DNA of 64,000 nucleotides, from positions 1,054,001 to 1,118,000 of the forward strand of contig NZ_CP020465.1 of assembly GCF_002076895.1 (NCBI RefSeq), written 5' to 3'. This DNA is from Cognaticolwellia beringensis. Its GTDB lineage: Bacteria; Pseudomonadota; Gammaproteobacteria; Enterobacterales; Alteromonadaceae. The position numbers and the translations under genes are program-made. Shown in pieces: positions 1-9,635 of the stretch. Position 1 is the stretch's first letter. Every line of letters starts with the position of its first letter. The notes below the pieces were generated by a model. The model was not told the DNA's origin. It saw only the letters and a program-made list of their open reading frames with translations, and did no database searches.

Positions 1-7
1 ATTACCG

Positions 8-808
8 GTGTTTATTGGTTTATTACTCATAGCTTATGTGGCAGGAAAACCTTATTGGTTAGCATATAAACGTCGATTAATAAAAACTAAGCCCTTCAAA
101 AAACAATGGCGAAAAATAATTCAGCAAAGAATGCCATATTTTAGACAAATGCCAGCAGATTTACAGCTGCAATTAAAAAAACACATTCAGGTGTTTTTGG
201 CAGAAAAAGAATTTGTTGGTTGTAATGGCTTAGTGATCACTGACGAAATAAAAATCACTATAGCGGCGCAAGCCTGTTTGCTCTTACTGAATCGAAAAAC
301 TAATTATTACCCGAAGCTACGAACGATATTGGTTTATCCAAGTGCTTTTGTAAAACAACAGCAGACACGAAATGGTGACGGCGTATATTTTACTCAAAAA
401 GTAGTATTAGCTGGAGAGTCTTGGGACTATGGAAAAATAGTCTTATCGTGGCAAGACACCATAGAAGGCGCACAAATTCCTGATGACGGGCGCAATGTGG
501 TGATCCATGAATTTGCACACCAATTAGACCAAGAAGATGGCCGAGCTAATGGAGCTCCAATATTATCAGCAGGGCAAAGTTATCAGTGTTGGTCTGACAT
601 TTTTTCTAAGCAATTTGAAATACTACAAAAGCAAGCGAATACCGGCGAACCCTCGCTGTTCGATTATTATGGAGCGACTAACCCTGCAGAATTTTTTGCG
701 GTAGCCAGTGAAGTTTTTTTTGAACAGTCTCGGCAATTTAGTCAACAACATCCTAAGCTTTATCAGCAACTAACTCAGTACTATCATGTTGATCCAATTT
801 ACTGGTAA
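8..808 (+). CDS. mtfA: MtfA-like zinc-dependent peptidase (M90 family)
   Basis: A predicted zinc metallopeptidase of the MtfA/M90 family. The zinc motif HEFAH lies near residues 167-171 (IHEFAHQLDQEDG), and the downstream glutamate-bearing segment PAEFFAVASEVFF matches the C-terminal part of E. coli MtfA, as does the end YYHVDP. The length of 266 residues equals the E. coli protein. The N-terminus is hydrophobic (about residues 2-16) and may anchor it in the membrane. E. coli MtfA interacts with the Mlc repressor; whether that holds here is unknown. The GTG at position 8 is the first start in the window, but the frame is open to the window edge, so the true start may lie upstream. Confidence 0.85.
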   Translation: MFIGLLLIAYVAGKPYWLAYKRRLIKTKPFKKQWRKIIQQRMPYFRQMPADLQLQLKKHIQVFLAEKEFVGCNGLVITDEIKITIAAQACLLLLNRKTNYYPKLRTILVYPSAFVKQQQTRNGDGVYFTQKVVLAGESWDYGKIVLSWQDTIEGAQIPDDGRNVVIHEFAHQLDQEDGRANGAPILSAGQSYQCWSDIFSKQFEILQKQANTGEPSLFDYYGATNPAEFFAVASEVFFEQSRQFSQQHPKLYQQLTQYYHVDPIYW

Positions 809-889
809 GCCATTTATTAAAGCTAAAAAGCGAGTATGACTGTTTCGTAATACTCGCTAATATAACTGACTATTTACTTTAACTTGAGG

Positions 890-1242
<353 letters not shown>

Positions 1243-1540
1243 CGGGACTTGAGATCATCAGAGATTGATTGAAAATGTTGTTTGCATTGTATTGATCTTT
1301 TGCGGCCACAGCATGAGAGATAAGTGTAGCGATGCCAATATTGATCATTTGTTTTAAAGTAAAGATTAAAAACATGGCATTGTCAGCTAAGCTCAAACCT
1401 GCCAATGCGGTTGCACCTAATTTACCAACAAAGTATAAATCGACAAGAAAGTATAATGTTTGCACAAACATTCCTATCATCATAGACATTGCCATGGTGA
1501 TTAAGTGTTTTGGAATTAAACTTTGTGTTAAGTTATTTAT
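1243..1540 (-). pseudogene. MATE efflux transporter remnant (N-terminal fragment)
   Basis: This is the first hundred residues of a multidrug and toxic compound extrusion (MATE) carrier: LITMAMSMMIGMFVQ, TLYFLVDLYFVGKLGATALAG and IGIATLISHAVAAKD are typical of helices 1-2 of the family. Similarity stops at [10 protein letters not shown], where the sequence runs straight into katG. The family-like N-terminus begins upstream of the first ATG (1495), at a codon that reads ATA (1540-1538) right after an in-frame stop. The original ATG start therefore seems to be mutated as well. Both ends being damaged argues for a pseudogene. Confidence 0.8.
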
Positions 1541-1721
1541 TTAATTGAAAATAAAAGTAAAAGTATGAACATTAACAAGGCTGATTCTATGCCTTATAGC
1601 ACTAGATTACTTTACTTGATTAGCTAGGAGCACTCTTGAGCATTATTAATGCCCAAGAAAATTTTATTACAGTTCATTTAGAACTCAATCATCAGATCTA
1701 GATATTGAGGGTGATGATAGA

Positions 1722-2054
1722 TTAAACATCGATAAGCATAGGTATTCTTAATGCTTCACGTTTTAAAAGCCGCTCTGCTACCTCTGCAGGTACTTGATAA
1801 AATTCGTTAACGTATGCTTTAGCATGTAAATATTGGCGAATTTGTTTTTTAACGTTACAAGGATTTTTACATTGAAGTGAAAATACTAGGGTATAGTCGC
1901 CAATTGTATTTGCGGACAAGGTCATTGCGTGCTGAATGGGATCATTAGGCGTGCAGCCTATTTTGATAACATCGCTAAAAAATGAATGTGTCATCACATA
2001 AACATTGCCATAGGCAATATCAGCGATGCTGGTTGGTTGCGCAGTATTTACCAT
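1722..2054 (-). CDS. GIY-YIG / T5orf172-type nuclease-fold protein
   Basis: A 110-residue protein with the T5orf172/MUG113 variant of the GIY-YIG fold: GNVYVMTH then VIKIG replaces the classical GIY...YIG pair. A family-like middle (SLQCKNPCNVKKQIRQYLH) and an end with EFYQVPAEVAERLL follow. The glutamate of NEFYQV is at the position expected for the metal-binding residue of the family. It stands alone between a decayed locus and rhlE, with no methylase or phage gene nearby. The substrate and biological role cannot be read from the sequence. Larger proteins with this domain are often phage or restriction-linked; this one is essentially the bare domain. Confidence 0.7.
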   Translation of the reverse strand: MVNTAQPTSIADIAYGNVYVMTHSFFSDVIKIGCTPNDPIQHAMTLSANTIGDYTLVFSLQCKNPCNVKKQIRQYLHAKAYVNEFYQVPAEVAERLLKREALRIPMLIDV

Positions 2055-2114
2055 AAAATAAATAACCTAAGGTTATGAGCCATATAGTGGTTTCAATAAA
2101 TTTTAAAAAACTAA

Positions 2115-2144
2115 ATACCAAGCGTTAATTAATCAACTTGGTAT
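2115..2144. repeat. Dispersed palindromic repeat, short copy
   Basis: Starts ataccaagcg and ends caacttggtat, so the ends are complementary. It is the shortest form of an element found again at 3913, 10855, 41537, 51984, 55244 and 62368. It lies between the GIY-YIG gene and rhlE. Confidence 0.7.
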
Positions 2145-2297
2145 AACGCAATTTATAAATAATTATACCAGCAATTTTAACTCGACGTTGACACTTAAAA
2201 AATTACATTAAATGAAAGTGAATGTTATAATCGCCGCCAATTTTGAGCGGGCTTGTTGTTAGCCTTCATGCTAACTATAAACCTAAAGAGATTTTTA

Positions 2298-3497
2298 ATG
2301 CCATTTTCCCAACTTGGATTGTCAAATCCGATAGTAAATGCGATAGCTGATTTAGATTATCGTCAACCCACTGATATACAAAAACGTGCTATACCGGTTA
2401 TTTTATCTGGTAAAGATGTAATTGCTGCAGCGCAAACCGGCACAGGAAAAACCGCAAGTTTTGTCTTGCCCTTATTAGAGAAATTACACGCGGCAGAAAG
2501 TGATACTGAGCGTAATTTACGTGGCAAACGCATTCGAGTATTAATCGTAACACCAACTCGCGAGTTAGCGGTTCAGGTTGAAGCTAATATTGCTCAATAT
2601 AGTAAATATTTAAATATAAGTTCTATGGCGATGTATGGCGGCACTGAAATAGAACCGCAAAAGCAGCGCTTAATTTGGGGCATTGATATTTTGGTAGCAA
2701 CCCCAGGTCGACTGCTCGATATGGCACACCAGCGGGCGGTATATTTTGATCAACTTGAAGCTTTTGTACTTGATGAAGCAGATAGAATGCTCGATATGGG
2801 CTTTATTGATGACATTAATAAAATTATTGAGCGCTTGCCAGAACAACGTCAAAATTTATTATTCTCGGCCACTATTTCTGATGATGTCAGGGCATTAGCT
2901 AAAAGAACACTGCATCATGCCACGGAAATTTCTATCGCTAAAAATAGTGATTCAAAACCGAAAATATCACAATGGTTAGTTACAGTAGATAAAGGCAACA
3001 AATCAGCCTTATTGAGTTACTTGATTAAAGAACAACAATGGCAGCAAGCCCTTATTTTTATTGAAACAAAACATGGTGCGGCAAAGCTTGTTAGTCAACT
3101 AGAAAAACGTGGCATTAAAGCTGAATCTATTCACAGTGGCCGAACGCAAGCAATTCGCGAACAAATTTTGAATGACTTTAAAGCCGGTAAAATAGACTTT
3201 CTAGTTGCCACGGCCATCGCTGCACGTGGTATAGATATTGGCGAACTGGCGCGCGTGGTCAATTATGACTTACCTGATAAAGTAGACGACTATACTCACC
3301 GTATCGGTCGCACGGGTCGTGCAGGTAAAAATGGTGAAGCGGTATCTTTTGTCGCTAAAGACAACTTTAGAAACCTTTGTGCGATTGAAAGTAACTTAGG
3401 GCATGTTATTGAACGCCGAGAGTTTGAAGAGTTTCCGGTTAAAAAAGTGGTCCCCGTGTCCATTTTAAATTATGTGCCTAAAAACAAGCGTACTTAG
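2298..3497 (+). CDS. rhlE: DEAD-box ATP-dependent RNA helicase RhlE
   Basis: A 399-residue DEAD-box helicase that unwinds RNA duplexes using ATP. In order: Q-motif region MPFSQLGLSNPI, Walker A AQTGTGKT, PTRELAVQ, TPGRLLD, the DEAD box VLDEADRMLDMGF, SAT (LLFSATI), the C-domain ATAIAARGIDI and HRIGRTGRAG. The start was set at ATG 2298, behind an aaagag ribosome site, rather than the TTG at 2253. The N-terminus then begins MPFSQLGL as in known RhlE proteins. The C-terminal basic, low-complexity tail common in RhlE is nearly absent, as the protein stops soon after the helicase core. RhlE relatives act in rRNA maturation and RNA turnover, often important in the cold. Confidence 0.93.
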   Translation: MPFSQLGLSNPIVNAIADLDYRQPTDIQKRAIPVILSGKDVIAAAQTGTGKTASFVLPLLEKLHAAESDTERNLRGKRIRVLIVTPTRELAVQVEANIAQYSKYLNISSMAMYGGTEIEPQKQRLIWGIDILVATPGRLLDMAHQRAVYFDQLEAFVLDEADRMLDMGFIDDINKIIERLPEQRQNLLFSATISDDVRALAKRTLHHATEISIAKNSDSKPKISQWLVTVDKGNKSALLSYLIKEQQWQQALIFIETKHGAAKLVSQLEKRGIKAESIHSGRTQAIREQILNDFKAGKIDFLVATAIAARGIDIGELARVVNYDLPDKVDDYTHRIGRTGRAGKNGEAVSFVAKDNFRNLCAIESNLGHVIERREFEEFPVKKVVPVSILNYVPKNKRT

Positions 3498-3649
3498 ATA
3501 AAATATGCTGCTTAATTTCAAAAGCAGAAATCACCTTTTTACATTAAATACAGCAATGATAGAATAACCACAATGCAATCGACGCTAGCAGTTAAGTTGC
3601 TAGAACGACGAATTAAGAATCATAAACACGTAAGAGAATAGGAAATTTG

Positions 3650-3910
3650 ATGAACCCAATTATTGCAATTTTAAAAGAACATAACGTGAGTGACGAGCAA
3701 ACTAAAGCGGTATTTCAAGCGCTAACAGAAAACCCAATAATGGCTATGGCAACAGTACAGCAGTTGGGTATTCCACAAGAAAAATTACAAGCATTGATGA
3801 TGCTGTTAATATCAAACCCAGGTTTAATTGAAGAAGCGGTTAATGAGTTAGGTTTAGACTTTTCGAAAGTCGAAGCGGCTAAGGCAAGCTTAAATAAAGA
3901 AAATCCGTAA
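3650..3910 (+). CDS. DUF2999 family small protein
   Basis: An 86-residue, mostly helical, acidic protein starting MNPIIAILKEHNVSDEQ and containing LGLDFSKVEAAKA near its end. This pattern is that of DUF2999, a short family of Alteromonadales and Vibrionales with no known function. ATG 3650 is preferred over TTG 3647 because an agga ribosome site sits seven bases upstream. There is no signal peptide or membrane segment. It stands alone between rhlE and a repeat. Confidence 0.75.
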   Translation: MNPIIAILKEHNVSDEQTKAVFQALTENPIMAMATVQQLGIPQEKLQALMMLLISNPGLIEEAVNELGLDFSKVEAAKASLNKENP

Positions 3911-3912
3911 TA

Positions 3913-3982
3913 ATACCAAGTTGATTAATTATCCATTTTCCCTCATGAAAAAGTAGATCACTTAATTAATCAAATTGGTATA
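3913..3982. repeat. Dispersed palindromic repeat, 70-base copy
   Basis: Begins ataccaagttgattaat and ends attaatcaaattggtata, nearly complementary. The interior (ttccctcatgaaaaagtaga) is the same as in the long copy ending at 62532, so this looks like an internally deleted derivative of that element. Confidence 0.8.
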
Positions 3983-3989
3983 AATAATA

Positions 3990-4023
3990 AACAGCAGGAT
4001 AAGCGATATTTTACCCTGCTGTT
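3990..4023 (-). terminator. Hairpin terminator between convergent genes
   Basis: The arms aacagcagg (3990-3998) and cctgctgtt (4015-4023) form a nine-base-pair stem. It lies between the convergent DUF2999 and cyclophilin genes and could end transcription from either side. Confidence 0.6.
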
Positions 4024-4069
4024 ATTTATAAAAACATTCTCTATTAGATGCTTTATAAATTTAGCGAAG

Positions 4070-4732
4070 TTATTCTACGCGAATAGTCGCTTTAATAATT
4101 TTTACTTCTTTTTGTGTGCGCCCTGAGCGACTGCCTAAACTTTCAATTGCCGGCAATGTGGTGTCTAACCCCTCAACAACCTCACCAAAAATAGTATGCT
4201 TGCCATCTAACCAAGGGGTTGCAGCAAAGGTAAGAAAAAACTGACTACCGTCAGTATTTGGTCCTGAATTTGCCATACTTAATAATCCAGGCTTATCGTG
4301 ACTTAATGCCCCTTCAAATTCGCCTGCATATTTATAACCAGGGTCACCTCTACCATTACCTAACGGATCGCCACCTTGAGCCATAAACTTATAGATAACA
4401 CGATGAAAAATTAAGTCGTCATAAAAACCAAGTTTGGTTAAATAAAGGGTGCTTGTTGCATGCATTGGTGCGGTTTCTGGGAGTAACTTAACCACTAACT
4501 TTCCTTCTGTAGTTTCTAAGTCCCAAAAATATTGTGCTTCAGGATTGAACGTTACTATTTCAGGCTTTTCTAGTTTAGTTTTCCAATCATTTTGTGTTTT
4601 ATCTATTTTTTGCTTCTCAACATAAGCATTTACCGCTTCTACGGCAGGATCAGAGTTAAAACAACCCGTTAAAACTATTAATAACATTGTTATTAAGTAT
4701 TTCTTTAGTGATGGAAGGTGACTTTTCAGCAT
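4070..4732 (-). CDS. Cyclophilin-type peptidyl-prolyl isomerase, lipoprotein
   Basis: A 220-residue cyclophilin that isomerises Xaa-Pro bonds. The N-terminus is a lipoprotein signal with lipobox LTGC (cysteine 24), so the enzyme is probably anchored to a membrane facing the periplasm. The core shows LIFHRVI with the catalytic arginine, [17 protein letters not shown], the signature [17 protein letters not shown] and the tryptophan region [12 protein letters not shown]. The order matches bacterial cyclophilins such as PpiA, and the N-terminal stretch of about 45 residues before the domain is a linker. It is monocistronic, with a hairpin terminator downstream. Confidence 0.9.
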   Translation of the reverse strand: MLKSHLPSLKKYLITMLLIVLTGCFNSDPAVEAVNAYVEKQKIDKTQNDWKTKLEKPEIVTFNPEAQYFWDLETTEGKLVVKLLPETAPMHATSTLYLTKLGFYDDLIFHRVIYKFMAQGGDPLGNGRGDPGYKYAGEFEGALSHDKPGLLSMANSGPNTDGSQFFLTFAATPWLDGKHTIFGEVVEGLDTTLPAIESLGSRSGRTQKEVKIIKATIRVE

Positions 4733-4999
4733 GCGTTTATCATTCCTTTATATTAATTAGCTGACATGGCGTTAGACAGGGCAGTTTGAAGCTTGAACCG
4801 ATAGGTTAGTTAATTCCTCGATGTTGTTCAACAGTAATTTCAATGATTTATGCTTGTTTCATTTTGAACGTAATTTGCGTTAATAAATGACACAAGCTAA
4901 AAAAAATATTTCAGTGAATTAATAATACTCTGTGCTATGGTTTAATGTGGTAAAAGCAACCTGTTAATGAAATCTATTTATATAATTCAAGGAATGAAA

Positions 5000-5827
5000 A
5001 TGAAAAAATTAAATTCACTTTATACTGTTATATTTTTACTGTTCACAACATTTAGCCAACTGAGCGCAGCTAAAACGATTAGTGATGCTGATGTAACGCA
5101 ATATATGACACTTTCTGGTATTGATTCTGCGCTTAATGGTATTCCAGCGCAAATGAGTGCGATGAATCAGCAAATGCAGATGACAGCTAAAGACCCTGCA
5201 CAATCTCAAAAGGTGATGGAATTGTTATTAAATGCTTGGCAATTTGAGGATGTAAAACTCGTTGTTTCTGAGCATGTAAAAGATAATTTTTCTGCAAATG
5301 AAATGCAAAAGTTACTGACTTGGTTAAACAGCGACTTAGCGCGGAGAATAAAAGCGGCTGAATTAAAAGCCTCTGCACCAAGTTTCAATCAAGACTTTAT
5401 GAGTTATATGGCAACCCTTCAAACTACGCCACCGACTGCAACACGCGTAAAGGTGATTAGAAACTTTGTTGAAGTAACCAATTTGGTGGAGCATTCGTTA
5501 AAAATTGTCATGGCAGTAGCAAAAGGTACTATTGAAGGCTTAATGGTAGCAAACCCAGGTCAAGGTGTTGATGAAGCACAAATTCAAACGCAAATGTCAC
5601 AAATGGAACTTATGATGAGACCGGCTTTAGAGCAACAAATGATCATGGTTTCATATTTTATTTACGACCAATTAACTGAGCAAGAAATTGAACAGTACAC
5701 GAATTTTTACCAACAACCCTTAGGTAAAAAAGAATTAACGGTAATGTATGATGGTATTGGTCAAGCACTAAACTATTGGTCTACCACAGCCTTTGAAAAT
5801 ATTGCCACAGAGTTTATTGAAGAATAG
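5000..5827 (+). CDS. Secreted DUF2059-like protein
   Basis: A 275-residue exported protein of unknown function. The start is set at ATG 5000 because aagga ends seven bases upstream; in-frame ATGs at 4967 and 4994 fit worse. The result is a clean signal peptide (MKKLNSLYTVIFLLF...SAA). The C-terminal part (LTEQEIEQYTNFYQQPLGKK) matches the pattern of DUF2059, where a helix carrying 'FY..plGkk' closes a helical domain; a similar half (NEMQKLLTWLNSDLARRIK) appears earlier, suggesting two related repeats. Probably periplasmic. No enzyme motif is visible. Confidence 0.65.
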   Translation: MKKLNSLYTVIFLLFTTFSQLSAAKTISDADVTQYMTLSGIDSALNGIPAQMSAMNQQMQMTAKDPAQSQKVMELLLNAWQFEDVKLVVSEHVKDNFSANEMQKLLTWLNSDLARRIKAAELKASAPSFNQDFMSYMATLQTTPPTATRVKVIRNFVEVTNLVEHSLKIVMAVAKGTIEGLMVANPGQGVDEAQIQTQMSQMELMMRPALEQQMIMVSYFIYDQLTEQEIEQYTNFYQQPLGKKELTVMYDGIGQALNYWSTTAFENIATEFIEE

Positions 5828-5974
5828 ACTTGTTCATAACATGACGCTTGAAGGTATAAATGAAGAGCTTAGCTCGATATTGATGCCTTCTCTCTAGCAA
5901 ACTAAGTCATGACATTCTGGCTAAATGTTACGAACTTTATCAGCCATTGAGCAACAAGCAAAATAGGAAGGTAA

Positions 5975-6433
5975 ATGACAGATAGTAAAATGACAATTAA
6001 TGGCCAATCTGTTCAATATGTGGGTTTTTGGTCTAGGCTCGGTGCAAGTGTTATTGACTCAATTATTATAATACTACTGACATATCCTATTTTATATTTC
6101 ATTTATGGTGCTCAATATTTTGATTCCGATGTTTCGTCTCAAGGTTGGACTGATTTCATCGTTAGTTACTTACTGCCTGTTGTAGCTGTTATTTTATTCT
6201 GGGTTTATAAGTCAGCAACACCAGGTAAAATGGCAGTTTCAGCAAAAATTGTCGATGAAAACACAGGCAATAAACCAAGTACTCAGCAATTTATAATCAG
6301 ATACCTTGGTTATTATGTTTCTATACTTGCCCTAGGTTTAGGGTTTTTCTGGATTGCATGGGATGAAAAAAAACAGGGCTGGCATGACAAAATGGCCAGC
6401 ACTGTGGTTATTGTTGACAATAAATCAAGATGA
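5975..6433 (+). CDS. RDD family membrane protein
   Basis: A 152-residue integral membrane protein with the RDD signature: GFWSRLGASVIDSIII carries the conserved Arg and Asp, and the last segment ends GWHDKMASTVVI, the usual tail of the family. About three hydrophobic segments are seen (roughly residues 26-46, 62-82 and 112-132). The gaataggaag ribosome site before ATG 5975 supports the start. RDD proteins are poorly understood; some have been linked to ion or osmolyte transport. It stands alone. Confidence 0.85.
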   Translation: MTDSKMTINGQSVQYVGFWSRLGASVIDSIIIILLTYPILYFIYGAQYFDSDVSSQGWTDFIVSYLLPVVAVILFWVYKSATPGKMAVSAKIVDENTGNKPSTQQFIIRYLGYYVSILALGLGFFWIAWDEKKQGWHDKMASTVVIVDNKSR

Positions 6434-6540
6434 TTAATATGCAAGGCAGGCGTAAAAAAATATGCATCGGATTATTTGTATACATTTATTGATTTTTATT
6501 TAATCAACTTAGTGTTGCTCATAAATTATGTTTAGGCTTA

Positions 6541-7998
6541 TTAAAAGTGTTCTTTAACGCTTTGATAAATGTCTTGGTATTTTTTGTGTTGCACTCGGTA
6601 ATATTTTTGCATGACTTTATCGGGGTCGATGATCAATTTGACCTTGCTGCTATTACAAACACTGGAAGCTGATAATTTTTCAACACCTATTCGTGCTAAC
6701 CGGGCGGCACCAAAAGCAGGACCGACTTCACCCCCTTCTCTGTAGATCAAAGGTCTGTTAAGTACACTGGCTAAAATTTTGCCCCATAATGGGCTTTTTG
6801 AACCGCCGCCTATCACGGATACTTCGTCGATTAAGCTACCAGAATTCAAAAGTGCTTGCTGTCCATCTGCAAAAGCAAAAGCGACACCTTCTAAAACAGC
6901 GCGACCAAGCGTGGCTGCATTTGTGTTGTGATCTAAGCCGAAAAATAGGCCTTTTGCCGCAGGATTGTTATGTGGTGTACGTTCACCAGATAAGTAGGGT
7001 AAGAAAAGCACACTACAGGGTTGAGTAAAGTCGCATTGCTCAATCTCATTTAATAACGCTAGTTCATTTTCAAAACCAGTTAAGCGAGTGACCCAAGCTA
7101 GGCAACTAGCGGCGCTTAATACCACCGACATTTGATGCCAGGTATTTTCTATGCAATGACAAAAAGTATGAACTGCACTGTCAGGATTGGACTGGTAGTG
7201 ATCATTTGCTACAAAGTAGACCCCCGAAGTACCAAGCGATAGAAAAGCTTGGTTCGGCTTTATAACACCAATGCCTGCTGCTCCTGCAGCATTGTCACCC
7301 GCACCAGCAACAACAGGAACTTCATCCATTCCCCAAGCATTGGCGACACTAAGTGAAAGGTTACCAGTGACCTCTGTTCCTTCATAAAGCACCGGCATAT
7401 GCTCTGGTGTTAAATAGGTTGCCGCTAACATGGGAGTTGACCAACAACGATTAGCAACGTCTAGCCATAAGGTGCCAGAGCTATCAGACATGTCTGATGC
7501 GAAGTCGCCAGTCATTAAAAAGCGTACATAGTCTTTGGGTAATAACACTTTTGCAATTTTAGAGAAGTTTTCAGGTTCGTTTTCCTTAATCCACAAAAGC
7601 TTCGGGGCTGTAAAGCCTGGCATCGCTATATTACCGGTAATTTTACGGCTGTTAGGCTCTGCTGCTTCAAGGGCTTTACATTGCTCTTCACTTCGACCAT
7701 CGTTCCATAAGATCGCAGGCCTGATCACTTTATTATCGGCATCTAGTAAAGTTGCACCGTGCATCTGTCCTGATAAACCAACAGCTTTAACTGAGGCTAA
7801 TAACGCAGGATGCTCTAGTTTGATTTGTTGAACGGCTTCACATGTTGCTTGCCACCAATCTTGTGGATCTTGTTCAGCCCATACTGGATGAGGGCGAGAC
7901 ACCGCTAAGCTACAACTCGCTTGAGCTAGTAAAGTATCATGGCAATCTAAAATAATGACCTTTACACCAGACGTGCCTAAATCAATTCCTAAGTACAT
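6541..7998 (-). CDS. xylB: Xylulokinase (FGGY family)
   Basis: A 485-residue sugar kinase that phosphorylates D-xylulose to xylulose 5-phosphate. It has the two ribokinase/hexokinase-fold domains: MYLGIDLGTSGVKVIILD (phosphate 1), GLSGQMHGA (a xylulokinase-typical segment), RPAILWNDGRS, GAGDNAAGAAGIG and the C-terminal GGGSKSPLW. The length equals E. coli XylB. No xylose isomerase, xylose transporter or regulator gene lies within the window, so the substrate could also be another ketopentose or a polyol-derived sugar. The next gene, divergently oriented, is an SDR dehydrogenase, but a shared pathway is only a guess. Confidence 0.88.
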   Translation of the reverse strand: MYLGIDLGTSGVKVIILDCHDTLLAQASCSLAVSRPHPVWAEQDPQDWWQATCEAVQQIKLEHPALLASVKAVGLSGQMHGATLLDADNKVIRPAILWNDGRSEEQCKALEAAEPNSRKITGNIAMPGFTAPKLLWIKENEPENFSKIAKVLLPKDYVRFLMTGDFASDMSDSSGTLWLDVANRCWSTPMLAATYLTPEHMPVLYEGTEVTGNLSLSVANAWGMDEVPVVAGAGDNAAGAAGIGVIKPNQAFLSLGTSGVYFVANDHYQSNPDSAVHTFCHCIENTWHQMSVVLSAASCLAWVTRLTGFENELALLNEIEQCDFTQPCSVLFLPYLSGERTPHNNPAAKGLFFGLDHNTNAATLGRAVLEGVAFAFADGQQALLNSGSLIDEVSVIGGGSKSPLWGKILASVLNRPLIYREGGEVGPAFGAARLARIGVEKLSASSVCNSSKVKLIIDPDKVMQKYYRVQHKKYQDIYQSVKEHF

Positions 7999-8304
7999 AT
8001 TTTTTCACCTAAAGCACTCACTGAGCTGTTGGCGCTAATATTAGCATTGAGTTTGATGGTAACTAAGTAAATTACTGTATTTAATTTTTACGTTCTCGTC
8101 AGGAGTAGCCTTTTTCTATATCTACTCAGGCTTTATAGTTAGCTTATCATTATAAACTATTTTTTTTCGGCTTATAATTTGTGGGAAATAGGATCAATAA
8201 AAACTGGAATAGTGTCACTAAACTTGGACATGTGTTTTATTCGTTTTCATGGCTAACGTATTCGAGTAAGCTGCTTATAGGTACTTCTTTTATTAAGCTA
8301 TTTT
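7999..8304. other. Intergenic region between divergent xylB and SDR genes
   Basis: About 300 bases without an ORF of note. It must carry both promoters; a tataat-like box near 8174 faces the SDR gene. No clear operator palindrome was seen. Confidence 0.4.
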
Positions 8305-9132
8305 ATGTCAACACAATCCATTTTAATTACTGGCTGTTCGAGCGGTATAGGCTTACATGCTGCATTAACACTTGCTGCGCGAGGTTACCAGGTGTTTGCA
8401 ACAGCGCGAAGTACACAAGATGTTGCCGACCTACGAGCTAAAGGTTTAACCGCGTATCAGTTAGACCTCACTAAACCTGAAAGTATTACTCAAGCTGTTG
8501 TGCAAGTGTTGGAAGAAACCGGTGGAGGTTTAGATTTTCTCTTTAATAATGGTGCTTATGGGCAACCGGGAGCATTAGAAGATTTACCCACTGATGCGCT
8601 AAAAGCACAATTTGAAAGTAATGTATTTGGCTGGCACGAACTCACTAAGCAAATAATTCCGGTGATGAGGCGACAAGGCCATGGTCGTATTATTCAATGT
8701 AGTTCGGTATTGGGCTTTGTGTCTATGGCTTACCGAGGGGCTTATAATGCTTCAAAGTATGCGATAGAAGGACTAACTGATACCCTACGTTTGGAGTTAA
8801 AAACAGCTAATATAGATGTTGTGCTGATAGAGCCAGGTCCTATTAATACACAATTTCGCGCGAATGGTTTAGTGGCACTCCGGGAGAATATTGATATCGA
8901 TAACAGTGCACACAAGGAGCAATATCAGCAGCAAATTGAACGCTTAGCCAGTGCAAAGTCAAATGCACCTTTCTCATTAGAGCCACTTGATGTCACAAAA
9001 GCTTTAATTAACGCGCTAGAAAGTAAACGACCTAAAATACGTTACCGTGTAACGTTGCCAACCAAACTATTTGCTTTTTTGAAGCGGTTGTTACCCGCGC
9101 GTTGGTTAGATCAGTTACTTGCTAAAGGTTAA
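8305..9132 (+). CDS. Short-chain dehydrogenase/reductase (SDR)
   Basis: A 275-residue classical SDR oxidoreductase. The nucleotide-binding motif is ITGCSSGIG (residues 8-16), the structural motif is NNGAYG, the catalytic serine lies in QCSSVLGFVS, and the YxxxK pair is YNASK, followed by EPGPINT. The arginine after the first glycine motif (TARS) suggests NADP(H) preference. The C-terminal basic segment (LFAFLKRLLPARWLD) is common in SDRs acting on lipophilic substrates. The substrate cannot be named. It is transcribed away from xylB. Confidence 0.88.
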   Translation: MSTQSILITGCSSGIGLHAALTLAARGYQVFATARSTQDVADLRAKGLTAYQLDLTKPESITQAVVQVLEETGGGLDFLFNNGAYGQPGALEDLPTDALKAQFESNVFGWHELTKQIIPVMRRQGHGRIIQCSSVLGFVSMAYRGAYNASKYAIEGLTDTLRLELKTANIDVVLIEPGPINTQFRANGLVALRENIDIDNSAHKEQYQQQIERLASAKSNAPFSLEPLDVTKALINALESKRPKIRYRVTLPTKLFAFLKRLLPARWLDQLLAKG

Positions 9133-9223
9133 AGCTGGGTTAATATGCTAGACGATTTAACTCAACATCGCCTAGCTAATATATTTATAAAACTAATAGC
9201 ACGGGTACTGCATGGTTGCCGTG

Positions 9224-9526
9224 CTATATTTTTTCAATAGAAACCGCGATTGATTTATAAGTCGGAGTACCGCAATCATCAGCGGTACTCTCTAACGGTA
9301 CAAGCGGATTAGTTTCTGGATAATACGCCGCTACACAGCCAGCAGGAATAGTATATTCAACCACTTTAAAATCGGTGATCGAACGCACTATATTATCGTT
9401 TGATACGGTGGTGATTTTAACTTTGTCACCATTGTTTAATTGCTGTTTCGCCATATCATCAGGGTTCACAAATACTACACGACGTTCGCCATATATACCG
9501 CGGTAGCTTTCATAGATAATTATTTC
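9224..9526 (-). pseudogene. Remnant of an FdhF/YdeP-type molybdopterin oxidoreductase
   Basis: About 100 residues resembling the extreme C-terminus of large YdeP/FdhF-like molybdopterin oxidoreductases: ESYRGIYGERRVVFVNPDDMA, then FKVVEYTIPAGCVAAYYPE, NPLVPLESTADDCGTPTYKSI. These proteins are normally about 750 residues, so over 85 percent is missing. An in-frame TAA (9529-9527) directly precedes the homologous stretch, and the DNA upstream shows no further trace. The cofactor-binding body is gone, so this cannot be a working enzyme. Confidence 0.75.
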
Positions 9527-9635
9527 TTATCAAAAGATAGAAGTTATTCATTATGGCTTTTCAGTGTAATTTACTATCATGAGGTTATAAGTCAGTGTAT
9601 ATCAACATTTAATAAACATTAATTGAGAGGTCAAT

